Source: Vespula vulgaris | Taxonomy: Eukaryota > Arthropoda > Insecta > Hymenoptera > Vespidae | Direction: 5' to 3' | Length of the DNA stretch: 64,000 nt | NCBI RefSeq assembly: GCF_905475345.1 | Contig: NC_066590.1 | Span: 5,904,001-5,968,000 of the forward strand | Shown: one piece after another, positions 23,752-35,764 of the stretch | Layout of the letters: each line of letters opens with the position of its first letter | Position numbering within the stretch: the stretch's first letter is position 1 | Notes under the pieces: generated by a model | The model's input: only the letters and a program-made list of their open reading frames with translations | Databases searched by the model: none | Told to the model about the DNA's origin: nothing | Made by a program: the position numbers and the translations under genes

Positions 23752-25339
23752 TAGGTCGGTTAACGATCCTCGTAATGACGACGATCGCACGCGATTATCT
23801 TGCAATGGGACGTTTCGATGACGACAACAGACAAGGATAGACAGAATCGTGGCCAACTACGTGTTCTTGGTTAGTCTTCAACGCTATGCAGTTGGCACGT
23901 GCATTTAATTGCGGTCATTGCGAAAGCATCTCGGTTATTGCACTTACTGCATTCGCCTTCGCGAATGTTGCTTGTTTGCGAGAAAAGAAAAAAAAAAGAA
24001 AAGAAAAAGACGAGATTACGATGAGACGTCTTTACGAAATCCTTTAAAACTATTATAATTATAGGCTGAGAAGATCATCAACGAAGATCTTTCTACGTTG
24101 GAACGTAGATACAAAAAGTAAGAAATAAAATATTGCGCGTTATACGTCAACATAATGAAGATATTTTCCTTAGTCTTCGTATTCTACGAATCATCATTAC
24201 GTACCAACGACTAGTATAAATTAAAACGCAACGTTATCTAGGCCACTTAAATTAAAATGCATTATATGCTTCTTGTACAACTCGTTGTCGCTTTTAATGG
24301 TAACTCCTCGTTTCGAGTCTCCCGACACGTAACTGAATTATTATTCTTATCGCGTACAAATAAACAAGCCGCACGACCTATCCCGGTAAAATGTGATCGC
24401 GATATGTTTGGAAAAAGATAGAATGTAATTTGTCCTTTCAAAATGTTCGTTCCTGGAAATATCTAAGACTCTTTTCATTCCGGAGATATTCCTAAGTAAA
24501 CAAGAGATGTTTACGTTGACACAGTGACCTCTATTATTTCTTGGAAAAGATTTACGATCTATATAAGTTCCTGACATTGATATAGGTCATTGCGGTGGAA
24601 TGACCTAAATGTTTCTACTACCATTTACAAAAATATACGACAAAAATAAAGTATACGAATATTTCGAAGACGATATTATCATGCTCGAAAAATGTATAGA
24701 CTCGAAATAAAAGCTACTTTAAAGAATAAAATATCCTCTTTTTTACTCAAACAAATCAACAGTTTTTATATTTATATTTATATCTATATAAAACGAACGA
24801 ACGTATTTATCGAATAAATACGAATTTTTTAAAAATACTTTCTACCATAAAACAAGGGCATTGATGGGATAACGTAAGGCAAGTGAAAAGGAAACTTTCT
24901 TCTATCGGTTGAAGATCCTCTCTTTGTGCTATTAATAGTAACCGGTGTAAAACATACATACATGCATAAGAATACATGTACGCTCACATTAGGAAGCAAC
25001 GTGCAACGCGGTCGTTATATTACTCTAGACAAGAGGACCTAATTTATAACAAGGTGAAATAAAGATAAGTCCAGGACGTATACCGCATAATTGCACGCGA
25101 GGCCGTTTTCAACGATGTCTCCCATTCTCTCTTTCTTTCTTCCCCTTCCTTCTTCTTCTTGTACCCACCCCTCTTCTCTCTCTCTTTCCTTTATTCTCCT
25201 CATTCTGCTATTTCCAAGTTCTATCACTCGTCCAACCCCCGAAGCACGTGCCACACAAGGGTGGTTAAAGAGAAACGAACGAATCAAGAGAAGGAAGAGA
25301 CGAAAACTTGTGCTAACATGGATGAAAAAAAGACCGACA

Positions 25340-25406
25340 AAGAGGAAGAGAGAGAAAGAGATAGAGAGAATGTATGTGTGTGTGTAAGAGAGAGAGAGAG
25401 AAAGTG
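25340..25406. repeat. GA-GT-GA compound microsatellite
   Basis: GAGAGAAAGAGATAGAGA, then GTATGTGTGTGT, then (GA)n. Confidence 0.85.
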
Positions 25407-26064
25407 AGTAAAGGAACCAAGCGTGGCAAGATGAAAAGAAAAAAGAAAAAAGAAAAGGGTGAAGAAAAGATAAGAGAAAAAGGGAAAAGAATGTCCGTTC
25501 TTTTATGGGACGTCAACGCGTCCCTCTTGTTATAGCTTCTATCGAACACGCTTCGTCAACGCGTCTGTATAAGCTGGGGTTGCAAGTTTCTTCTATCTTT
25601 CTCAGTTTCACGCGTACCACCAAGCAGGCAGATGAAGGAGCATCAAAAGAACTTAAGGAAGATGTTCTATGTACTCTTACTCGCTTAATCTAAATACGCT
25701 ATAATCTAAGATAATCTAAGCATAAATATTCAGATTGAATAACAGCTGTTATAGTAAATAATTAAAATTAAATAGGCTCCTATTTATTCGATAAATATTT
25801 CTTAAACGTTTGGTCAGTAAATATCAGAATGTAATATAGAATATAATGTATAATCCGATACTTAATTACTTATATTGATCAAAATAATATTCATATATAT
25901 AAATATATATTAATTAATTAATAATAATACTAAAGATATAAGTAGAAGTGTAATAATATTAAAAAAAAAATTGCGAGAGGAGTGAATATAATTTTATATA
26001 ATAAATTATTATATTCCCATTTTAAAAAATAGCATTTGAAAATGAATTATTTTTTATTAAATTT

Positions 26065-26087
26065 GTGCGTCCTTTTGTATTATCCAG
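26065..26087 (+). promoter_or_regulatory. Putative splice acceptor
   Basis: Pyrimidine-leaning stretch ending in CCAG at 26084-26087, immediately before the open frame, preceded by very AT-rich intron-like sequence. A second AG (TTCAG at 26096-26100) lies 13 bases downstream and would shift the frame, so the first is preferred. Confidence 0.35.
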
Positions 26088-26384
26088 ATAACCAATTCAG
26101 CTTCAGGGATTGACGACACAGAGATTTCCAGCATCATCGTCCATATCCATATCCCGCATTTGGTAGTCGAACAGGACTATTTGATTCTCCACGTAACGAC
26201 AGTAAACATAAACTTGAATGTAAACAATGGCTCGGAATCAAACGAGCACGTTTTGGTGGTAGCGTTTAATGTGGACCACAATGCACCGTATGTGGAGGTA
26301 CACAAACATATGGAACAATGGACATATGTAGGTTTCAAATGGAACGATGGTTGGACCAGTGTGCAGCTTTCATGCATGAAATGA
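26088..26384 (+). CDS. Candidate 3'-terminal coding exon, uncharacterised protein (partial)
   Basis: This is the only stretch in the window with several independent exon signals. A pyrimidine-containing acceptor (TCCTTTTGTATTATCCAG) ends at 26087. From 26088 a frame stays open for 98 codons to TGA at 26382-26384, in DNA with no microsatellite. An AATAAA follows about 50 bases later. The peptide begins ITNSASGIDDTE, passes through a valine/histidine/isoleucine-rich middle with alternating hydrophobic residues (beta-strand-like), and ends WNDGWTSVQLSCMK. There are three tryptophans and one cysteine near the C-terminus. It has no transmembrane segment or low-complexity run. I do not recognise the family and assign no function. 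Upstream exons are not identified; the reading phase at the acceptor appears to be 0. Alternatives are a chance open frame, a degenerate mobile-element or viral fragment, or a single exon using a start outside the open part. The reverse strand is open for only 66 codons here. Confidence 0.4.
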   Translation: MTNSASGIDDTEISSIIVHIHIPHLVVEQDYLILHVTTVNINLNVNNGSESNEHVLVVAFNVDHNAPYVEVHKHMEQWTYVGFKWNDGWTSVQLSCMK

Positions 26385-26432
26385 CTTATCTATGTAAATA
26401 GACAAGAATATATTATGTATAAATTTTTGAAA

Positions 26433-26438
26433 AATAAA
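26433..26438 (+). terminator. Putative polyadenylation signal
   Basis: AATAAA lies 49 bases after the stop codon at 26384, and a T-rich element begins about 15 bases further on (CTTTCTTTTCTTTTTTTA). This matches animal poly(A) site architecture and supports a transcript ending near 26460. Confidence 0.45.
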
Positions 26439-26459
26439 GATCCTTTGAAAACTTTCTTT

Positions 26460-27300
26460 TCTTTTTTTATTTTTATATTCTTCAACCAATCCTATTTAAC
26501 CGAACGAACGGATAATATCTTTATTAAAATATTGCTTATTATCCTTTCGCGCGTACAATTTTATAAAAATTTATAAAAAGCATAAACCTGTAATAAAAAA
26601 ATAATAAAACGCAACAACAAAGAATAATCTTCCCTTGTCTTCTTTTGTAATTATAACCCGAGAAATCCGATCGAACGGAAACAAATATATAGTTTAAATC
26701 AATACTAATTATCCAAACATTAATACATATATCTATATATATATATATACATATGCACAATTCTATGGAAATAAATAAAAAGGATATATTTTGGGAAATG
26801 ATAGCAGAAAAGAATGAAGCGATGGTAAGGATTCTAGTGAAATCGAAGAAAGAGAAAAATAAGTAGAACGGAAGGTGAAGACGAAGTGTATCGTGTCTTC
26901 TCTTCGATAAAGATGGAGTAACACATACGTACGCACATTCACAAACATATACACAGAAAGAGCATGTGTATTAGGATAAGCACGGAAGGAGGCGCGTTTC
27001 AGGATGCATTGTTTAAGGCACGCTGACGCGCGACACGACAGGCATGACCGCGGCCAGGATGAGGGCTGACAGCGAAGCGGTTACCTTCCGGAGCATTTAA
27101 ATGGCGTCTTGCCGTTGGTGCTCCCACATAATGCATGGCCACGCTCGTGCTACCAGCCAAACAATGAATCTCAGGGATACAAAGTGGCCCTAGCGTCGTC
27201 TACGGTTAAAGGCACTCGTGTTTCTGTCTCTAACCCCTTCTCCCTCTATCTTATCCTAGCTATTCCCTTCGAATTCACCACCCTCCCAACTACTATCTCT
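26460..27300. other. Intergenic stretch with a GC-richer island
   Basis: 26520-26980 is AT-rich with a short AT run at 26731-26750. At 26985-27205 the composition changes to GC-rich and non-repetitive, with CGCG-containing words. No RNA gene or frame there is convincing. The 146-codon + frame at 27109-27549 owes its length to the CTAT/CT array downstream. Confidence 0.5.
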
Positions 27301-27351
27301 GTCTATCTGTCTATCTATCTATCTATCTATCTATCCATCCATCTATCTCTT

Positions 27352-27412
<61 letters not shown>

Positions 27413-27419
27413 CTCTCTA
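27301..27419. repeat. Compound (CTAT)n-(CT)n microsatellite
   Basis: CTAT units to about 27345, a short interruption, then about 32 CT units. This is one of the longest arrays in the window. Confidence 0.95.
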
Positions 27420-27701
27420 TCCCCTTTCGCTTTCTAGCATGTTCCGAGTTCGCACGACCATTCCGTATTTAACCGGAGAGGACTGGTTTCCTTTTCCCCT
27501 CCCCCTCTGCACCCCTCCCCCACTCGACAACAAGCTAATCTCCTGCTGAGAATAGTTTACAAACGTTTAGCCGAACCGGTCTTATTTTTTCTTTTCATTT
27601 TTTCTCTTTGTTCCTTTTTAATGGTCTTTTAACGTCGCGAGAACATTTACCGTCTTCTTCGGGCCTTAAATTAACACTTAGCTTCTGTCGACTCTTCGAA
27701 A

Positions 27702-27731
27702 TTATTATAATAGGACAAGTTATTATAATAG
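27702..27731. repeat. Direct repeat of TTATTATAATAG
   Basis: The 12-mer occurs exactly at 27702-27713 and 27720-27731, separated by GACAAG. The period is 18 bases. Confidence 0.8.
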
Positions 27732-28099
27732 AAGCGGGCTTTGAAAAATGTCGATAAAAGAAAGTTTAGTTTTTATCGTTCTCGTTTGAAAAGATTGTTT
27801 AGTTTTCGAGATGTGTTCGAACGAAAAAAATAATCAATGAAACGACATTGGTATATTTCGATGTTCTATCTTCCAAAATACGTAACAAATTTTGGAAAGA
27901 GGATAATCGTGTCAGCTTAGGATGAATAGGAAGAGAGAGAGAAAGGAGAGAAGAAAAGACAAAGAGAAGAGAGGATACGAGCGGTAAATTCGGGTAAATG
28001 AGGCGCGAGGCGCTCTAACTTCAAAGGAAAGGTCTTAATTACGTTATCTTGGCCGAATGCATTCTCTCCTCTTCTGGTCATGTCGCGGATTCGCCTGAT

Positions 28100-28132
28100 C
28101 CTGGCGATTCACCAGGAACCGTCGGTGCCAGG
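28100..28132. other. Small GC-rich hairpin
   Basis: CCTGGC at 28100-28105 pairs with GCCAGG at 28127-28132. Inner CACC (28110-28113) pairs with GGTG (28124-28127). An alternative 5-bp stem, CCTGG/CCAGG, lies within. It is too short for a typical pre-miRNA, and function is unknown. Confidence 0.4.
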
Positions 28133-28701
28133 ACTGTAACGAGAAAACGAGTTACCCTCGCTCTACAAGGCTAAAAGCCAACGACTCGAAACGACTTCTA
28201 TCTCCAATTTCTTGTACAAAAAAACAATAAAAAAAAATAAAAAGGAAAAAGAAAGAAGAAATAAAAAGAAAACATATCTTGCTTTGTAAAATTTTAATTA
28301 AACCTACCAACAATCATTACCGTTTTTGCAAACACGAAACTCAATTTCATTCCAAGCTTACGTAATGACAGTAACAATCCCAACGAAGTTAGTATTATCT
28401 CTTGAATTTCTGTTCACTCATGTAAAGTACATATTTGGTTTGATAATTATTTGAAATAATGCATCGCAAGATACTATTATCTAATTTTGTTATCTATTTT
28501 GCAACTGTATCACAAAGGAATACACAGTATATACACACTTATGACTATTGCCTACGACGTCTTCGACTCAACTGACTCGACTTAACACATTCGACAAAAA
28601 AAAAAAATAGAAAAGATTATAATGAACCACGTGTATATGGTCTACAAAGTGGAACTCTAACAAAGAAATATTTCACCTTATCTAACATACTCTATACATA
28701 G

Positions 28702-28702
<1 letters not shown>

Positions 28703-28757
<55 letters not shown>

Positions 28758-28766
28758 ATATACTGT
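28703..28766. repeat. (AT)n microsatellite
   Basis: About 20 AT units, then TATATG/TATATA variants. Confidence 0.94.
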
Positions 28767-30936
28767 ACGTATATATACTCTAAATATTTTTTCCCAAATA
28801 TAAACAAAATAATATTTATCACATCAACAGATTCATTTAATCAAACGAAAAGGAAAATAAATTCGTCGGGATATGTACCCGTTAAAAAGCAAAACGACGA
28901 ATTTACAGGGCAGAAAAAAATGGATGAACAACCAGTGAATATTGGGATCGTGTCGCATTACTTAATTAAGCGCGAATCGCTATCAAGTTTCGCGTGAAAC
29001 TCGTTCGCGGTCATTTCGAGCGTGTAGTAGCACGGTAGGTTAAAAAATAAAGTCAGAGAGAAAGCGGTGAGTCCGAGCTTGCGGAAAATAATGTTTTTTT
29101 TGTTCTCTCCCTCTTTGTATGCGCATGCACGAGTCGCTTCATCAATTATACTCCACGATGCAATTTATTCGTGGTCCGCATTCTACCCCCCCCCCCTCTC
29201 TCTCTTCTCTCTCATTCTCTTTTTTTCTCTGTGTTGTCTCGTTTGCACAATTGTTGATTCTTGAGCGTAATGAAATTTCGGCATCGGCACAGTCCGCTCG
29301 AGGGGATCTCTGGGAATCGTGGCCGTGTTTGAACAGGTGACAAGGGCAGCAACGATTCCTCCCGACTTCGCGGCTTTCATCGAATACGGTATAATCAAGG
29401 AAAATAGTACGCTTTCGTGAATATTCTCCGAGGGAAGCCACAACCCTGGAAAATCGATTTCTTCAAGTCCTTCACAGTTATTGACCCGAAAAAGAGACGA
29501 CGACCGATTCCCGTGGGAAGCTCTTAAATATCAAAAGACTTTCGACGAGAAAGAGTTCAGAGATTAAAAGAAAAATTTTCAAGTGTACTAATTCGATATC
29601 GATAAGAAGCGCAATGAACTATGAGATAATTAGAAACGATTTTTATTTCGAAAAAGGACTGATGAATAACGACGATGAGTCGGATTATTACGAAGATAGC
29701 CTTCGTCCTACCCATCCCCTATTCCCACCCTCGAACATGCTACTCTCCACGCATCGGGCTTTCAGCAATAATTAAAACGACCCAATTGTAATTCCTCGAA
29801 ATGAAACAGTGCCATCTCTCTCTTTCTCCTTCCCTTTTTACAGATTGTCCAACAGCTTACGTCCTTGAACGTCCCTCTCCCTTCCTATCTTTTTCTTTTT
29901 ATCTAAGATCGATTGATGATGGAAGTTATCTTCGAACTTTTACATAAAGGACCAAAAAAGGGACATCTGCTAAATGTCTAATGATTAATTCAAGTAAATA
30001 TTTCAAGCCAAATGATGCATCACAAATATTTTATCGCTTTCTTTTTTTTTATGAGTAATCAATTAGACGAAATATACATATATATAGCGATTGTAAAGAA
30101 AAAATGTTTGGACAAAAATATTTGATTAATAAACATTCGACACATTTTACGAAACACGTTCGAAGTCTTCTTCTTTCCCATATTTCTATTACATTCATAA
30201 CGAAGGATTATTGCGCGCTCATTTGAAAAAATGTAAAGGCATGAAAGGAAAGCATGCGAAAAAACGCACGTGATGCGGAATAGTAAGAGCCCATCGAGAG
30301 TTCATTTGCTAGTCGGTCGTTTCGCAGATAAGCGAAAAAGGATTAGATTTTAAAGAGCACTCACGCGACCCTTCTTCGCGTTACTTCTTTCAACGCATAC
30401 GATCTAAGGGAAACCTAACACGTACATACGTATGTATCTACGCAAGCATAGAGAACATGCTAACAATATACACTCGGTACCAAAAAGATTTCATGCTTGT
30501 AAATTTCACGCCTCTCTTCTTATTTACGCTCGTGGCTTGCCTAAATCTCGCTGGGACTTACTCTCGTTAAGTGTTAACGTATTTCTTCACGTGTCTACGT
30601 ATGTTACATGGATATGTATGCATGTGTACGTATGTATGTGTATGTGTGCACGTGCAGACGTGTACGGCATAACTCTCCACGGTTGAAACGCGCATAATGA
30701 ACAAGAGTTTACGACCGAGTCTTGTTAAGAAGAAAAAAAAAAATGAAAAAAGAAATTACTCGCAGTTATTCCCGACTAGATCGAAAGAAACGAGTACTAA
30801 CCTTTATTTAAATGTCTTTCTTTAGGGCTTTCTTGAATCGTTCGACTAAGGGATTCCTTAACAAGTAATTTGAACTCGCAAACGAAATTCATTTTAGTCC
30901 AATGCATCTGTACGCACGCACAATGCAATGGCATAT
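28767..30936. other. Non-coding stretch
   Basis: Includes a homopolymer C run at 29186-29196 followed by CT repeat to about 29235, and TATG words at about 30600-30650. 29240-29440 is open on both strands but without motif or splice support. No RNA gene was seen. Confidence 0.55.
29186..29235. repeat. C11 homopolymer followed by CT repeat
   Basis: Eleven consecutive C residues run into CTCTCTCTCTTCTCTC. The homopolymer is prone to sequencing length error. Confidence 0.85.
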
Positions 30937-31000
30937 GCATACATTCATACTTACATATATGTATAGATATATATACATATATATATACATACATATATAC
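30937..31000. repeat. TATA/TACA microsatellite
   Basis: Imperfect ATAT and ACAT units. Confidence 0.85.
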
Positions 31001-32108
31001 GGATGTAACGCGGACGCAATGCGCGTACGTAATTAGGTGGCTAATAATAGCATGTTGTGAGATAGGGGACCTGCTCATATTCTCGCTCTACCTTCGTCGA
31101 TGGCTTTCAGGCTTGTTCATTAAGAGATTCCATTTCGAATGCTGTGTTTCTACAATCCCATTTGTCTCGACATCGTACCTACTCTATTATTCGCCATATC
31201 TATTTATTATAGGAACATGAGCGTTGCTTTAAAAAATATAAAATTCGTGGGAATGAACAAGGAAGGAAGAAGAAGAAGAAGAGAGAGAGGAAAAGACACG
31301 AAATAAAATATATTACTCGATGAAAATTGATTTAAAGTTACATTTTAAATTATACGAATGAACGTTTTTTGACTTTTCGTCGTACGGACGATTGCTCGAC
31401 CAGGTAATACCGTTCTAATAATTAATGCGAGTTGGCGAGATTGAGACCATAAAAACGACTTTACGCCATTTCGGATGCTCGTAAACGCCTAGCACCGGTG
31501 AAGAACGAGCTTCTCGAGATTCTTCGAGGAATATTGGAGAACTCGTAAACTCCAAGGCTGTCTAGTGAATTATGCGGATAGTCGAAGGTTTGCCTCACGG
31601 ATTCCGCGTTCTTCGTTAAAACATACACGTAGCCGCCATTTCCACGACATAAAAAATAGATGTGACCGAGAATCGCTAGCGTTCCAGTCGACGACGAAAA
31701 CTTCATTCGAAGCTTCGATAATGAACTTCCCGGAAGTAATGAAAATCGATAATCCGATGCGATCGGAAAAAGCTTCGAACGTTGATCGTACCTACAGGTT
31801 TCTATCGAACAATTTATAAATTTCTAAACGCAACTGTACGATGGAATGTGACGGACGACATCGACATATCGTTACCAATTATTTAATAACATTTCCATGG
31901 TTATCATTAACAATAGCCGAGTTTAAAAGGAAAATTCTTCCTTTTTTTTTGAAGTCACGCTTTATAGCAACGAAAAAAAAAATATGTATAATAAAACGAT
32001 CAAGATATTACGAAGGGCCTTTGAACATTGCTTTTAAACAGGAAAAATAAATCTCGCGAGTTGGATCGTGAACAGAAATAGTCGATAAATAGCAATACGT
32101 TAAAAAAA

Positions 32109-32114
<6 letters not shown>

Positions 32115-32162
<48 letters not shown>
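32115..32162. repeat. (GA)n microsatellite
   Basis: About 24 uninterrupted GA units. Confidence 0.95.
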
Positions 32163-32165
<3 letters not shown>

Positions 32166-32433
32166 TGGGGGAAGGAATGGGCGTATCACTTTTAACACGA
32201 GGAATCATAAAGTAGCGTGCTTAAGGGAAGATCTCGAGCGGAACATGAACGAGACGTATAGGGTGTGTGAGAAATTTAATCGGGTCGATGGTTGAGAGGA
32301 GTTGGTTGGTCGGTGGCTGAGGAAGGAAGAAGAGGAAGAGAAGGGTTAAGTGACTAATTCAAATGCTCGGTAACCGCTCTTGCGACCGAAACTTGTACGT
32401 ACAAAAGCGAGAGACGAAAAGGTAAGGGAGAAT

Positions 32434-32550
32434 GAGAGAGAGATAGAGATAGAGATAGAGATAGAGATAGAGAAAGAGAAAGAGAGAGACAGCGAGAAAG
32501 AAAGAGAGAGATAGAGAGACAGAGAGACAGAGAGAGAAAGAGAGAGAGAA
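32434..32550. repeat. GA / GAGATA compound microsatellite
   Basis: (GA)n, then about five GAGATA hexamers (32440-32472), then GAAA, GACA and GA units. It explains the Ser/Leu/Ile-rich minus frames. Confidence 0.92.
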
Positions 32551-32676
32551 GGTCGTACCCAGCGGCAGGATTTCCACGACAAACTCCTAATATTCTACAT
32601 CCGCGAACTATGTCTTTAGATCCACGTACCGTACGAAAAGCGCGAGCGTTTCTGTCGCTGCCATGCTTAGAATCAA

Positions 32677-32696
32677 CGGAACGGAACGGAACGAAG
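32677..32696. repeat. (GGAAC)n pentamer repeat
   Basis: Four near-perfect units of GGAAC. Confidence 0.8.
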
Positions 32697-35670
32697 CTAC
32701 GAGCAAAAGCGGAACTAACTTAGGAGGCAAGTTTTGATTTATGCCACTAATGTGAGCCTGAAGTCGAGCAAGACGGGAATACCGAACGGTGTGCATGAGT
32801 TACAAGGATTTACCTGACTCCTTCTCTCCTCCTCTCCTTCCTTCTCTTTCTATTCCCCTAGTTCACTATTTCACGTAGCTACATTTACATATATATCTAT
32901 GTATATATGTACGTTCGTTCGTTACACGATGATCAACGTAATTGCTAGGCGAGCTAATCGACCGTGACCCAATACGACCTTCAACTTCGTCAATCGTTGA
33001 GTGATATTCGGTTCTAACGAGTATACTTAAATGTCTGAGTTGTAAGAGAGACGGGTATGTTCTTTGTACCTATTTCTGTACTGACTCCCTGAAATTATGA
33101 AATATCTAGGGAATTTTAATATAGCTCCGATTCTGAATTAAAAACGGTTCGATTAATGCCGGATCTTTGTAGGGGGATTTGTTCTTGCGATTAAACTAAT
33201 TTATTTGCGGTAATTACAGAATGAATTTTATTGATAGTGTGTATGTCTATATATATATGTAGTCGATCATGCTTCCTACTTTATACGTCTGTTACGTCTG
33301 TTTCCAGATATGTATATAGAACGTACAAAGTAGCAAGAGCAGCTCTATGCTCTCCCCTAAGATTGACGAATCCGCAGGTGCAAACCACAAATGGCGCATA
33401 CCGGTAATGGCTGCTCTCCGGTTGGTGCAATTAATCACGACTAAGCGTTTCTTGAAGAGAAACGGAACTAAGGCGTACCCTCGAGAGAGAAGGCAAGACG
33501 AATTTCCTGATCATCGATACAATGGAATGGCGTATTTTACTCTCGGTGATCGTTACTACTTCTTATATTTTTCATCGAAAAATCGATATGTTGCTCTATC
33601 TACTTCGTTTTACTTAATTAAAACTAATTAATAATTTCCAACGAATTTTATCCGTCGAGGATCCGATGGATAACAATAGATCCGATAGAAACTCGTACAA
33701 AAAAAAATCTACAAATTATAATAACTCTGAATTAATTCGGTGAACAGCGGATACATAAATTTCGAATTTCGCAGACTGTAATTTAATTCAGTATAATTGC
33801 AAACTCTCTCTTTCTCTTTCTCTCTTTATCTCTCATTGTAAGCACTTAATCGGATGGATCGTTTCGTAAATCACTAATGAATATACTCGATGAGTCATGC
33901 TATTTTTAGCGAAAAACTGCAATTTTTAATAATAAATAAAATATAACACGTACCGTACCGTGACGGAAAAAGAATGTTAATTAACAGAGATCCGGTGTAG
34001 TTCATAATGCGACAACAAGTTCGCTTTTCCGCGGACTCTCTCTCTAACGTTGCGAAAACTTCCGGCGTACGGTCACAATTTCCGTTACACCTATACGATC
34101 TCTTTCTCCAGTTACTGATAAATAAATTATAATACAGAATGGAATTATGAGATTTAAACGAAACGAGACAGCTATTTCGAAACTCCTCGTTGGTATTTTT
34201 TTTATGTATAATGCGTACGAGTAATGCATAGATATACATATATTAACTAATTTTTAGAATTTCAGGAAAATATTGAACAATGTTTCGATGTAGACAAAAG
34301 GAGTATAACGAAGAAATGCCCAAGTAAAATTCCACGCTTTTCCATCGTATCGTCCGCTTGCGTGATAGAGAAACGCGCAACCGACGAGGTCGCAGGAAAC
34401 TATGTGAGAAATTTCAGCCGCAACACTTCGACGAGTTCGGCCAAGAGCGTCGGCGCCATTCGATGGACTCGAGTAATTCCTCTATTGAACCGCTTCGTCT
34501 CGTTGTACAAGAATTTGCGGATTAACGTTTTATGAGATAATTTTTATAAGAGAGACGTTAAGATGAGAGAATCGTATAACTAACGATTAAAAATGTATTA
34601 TTTATCTATCCGTGTTCTATCACATTTTTCGATCTAACCCATGCAATACAACTTTGATCTTTATCAAAATATGTTGGTTTCTATCGTCGAGTTGCAATTT
34701 TCCAAAATTTCAACGAATAACGCAAGCGAACAGGAACCGTACACGCTCGAAAAGGCTTCCGTATTGCGTTACGAGAAGGTCCGTTGACACGTTTGTTAGC
34801 AGGAGAGCGAACATTGCGCTCGTATTCCTAGAAAACAAAGCTCACATCGAGCGCGAGAGTTGCGCGTATTGTATGAGACGTGGCAAATGGAAACGCGTTG
34901 CATGCTGCCCGAGTAAAGCGAGTGAGCGAGTAAATGCCAACGATTTCGAATCCGACGAGTTTTCTTTTATAGTCGACAAAAAAAAAAAAAAAGAGAGAAA
35001 AAGAGAGGAAAAAAAGAAAAAAAATGAAAGAAAATGGTTGAACATTTCAATGCAATATTTAATTTGAAGATTAAAACGTGAAACATTGTTTTCCACTTTT
35101 TGTTACTCGTAATAAATACGTACGGGGTAATGTAAATAAATACGTGCAATTATACGAAATTAATATTTAAGTTATTATTGCTATGATATAATTATGCTTT
35201 TGTCTTTCTCTCTCTTTCTCTCTCTCTCTCTCTTTTACTCTCTCTCATCACATTTTCTCTGATATCATAATTGAGTCAGACAGTAGATTCATAGGAAATT
35301 CGATTAATCGAGAATATCAACGCTACAACGAAAAAGCGAAACGAAATGAATTTATGCATACGCTCGCAATAAAATTATCAGGAGAATGTTGAAAAGCGAA
35401 GACAATACAACGTGAAAAGAAGCTGAAAGGAAAATTAAAAAGTACAAGGACATGATATATACACAATACATACATAGACACACACTTAGAGAAAGAGAGA
35501 ACCTATAACGAAATATGTACTAAAAATATTTATACTTATATTAGAAAATTTGAAAGCAATCGATAGAGCAAGTCTTAAGATATCGTGTTAACCATTTGTG
35601 AAATAAACTTTTTTCTAGTTTTCCGGTGTAAATAGCCCAGTGTGCAACGGTTCATGTGCACGGATTATCG

Positions 35671-35764
35671 GAAAAACGAAAGGAAACGAAACGAAACGAA
35701 ACGAAACGTAACGAAACGAGACAAACGAGACGAAACGAAATGAAACGAAACGAGACGGAACGAG
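35671..35764. repeat. (GAAAC)n pentanucleotide repeat
   Basis: About seventeen units of GAAAC with variants GTAAC, GAGAC, GAAAT and GGAAC. It is unlike the dinucleotide repeats elsewhere and contains a CpG in nearly every unit. The + frame of 138 codons across it is an artefact. Confidence 0.9.

Larger units (their letters stand above)
21731..26087. other. Non-coding stretch upstream of the candidate exon
   Basis: Contains repeats at 22399-22432, 22741-22836, 23696-23751 and 25340-25406. The block 25700-26080 is extremely AT-rich, as expected of intron sequence just before an acceptor. A pyrimidine tract ending in CAG at about 25585-25602 is followed by a frame open to TAA at 25693, with no good donor. 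It may be coincidental. No RNA gene was seen. Confidence 0.5.
27420..28702. other. Non-coding stretch
   Basis: Contains a duplicated 12-mer at 27702-27731 and a GC-richer block at 28005-28200 with the hairpin at 28100-28132. The remainder is AT-rich. No gene was recognised. Confidence 0.55.
31001..35670. other. Non-coding stretch
   Basis: Contains GA arrays (32115-32162, 32434-32550), a GGAAC pentamer run (32677-32696) and a CT tract at about 35208-35232. Around 31460-31820 both strands are open for over 80 codons in GC-richer DNA. Around 33347-33631 a 94-codon frame exists. The 34612-35067 frame (151 codons) ends in an A/G-rich low-complexity tail. None has splice or motif support. Confidence 0.5.

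Noticed and set aside
23485..23856. Minus frame with an Asp-rich run
   Set aside because: The acidic run is a GTC trinucleotide repeat. The rest has no recognised domain and the reverse frames are open too.
27109..27549. 146-codon plus frame
   Set aside because: The central part is a CTAT/CT array. The flanks alone are short and unsupported.
34612..35067. 151-codon plus frame
   Set aside because: Ends in an A/G-rich Lys/Glu/Arg tail. The earlier part has no motif and no supported start or acceptor.
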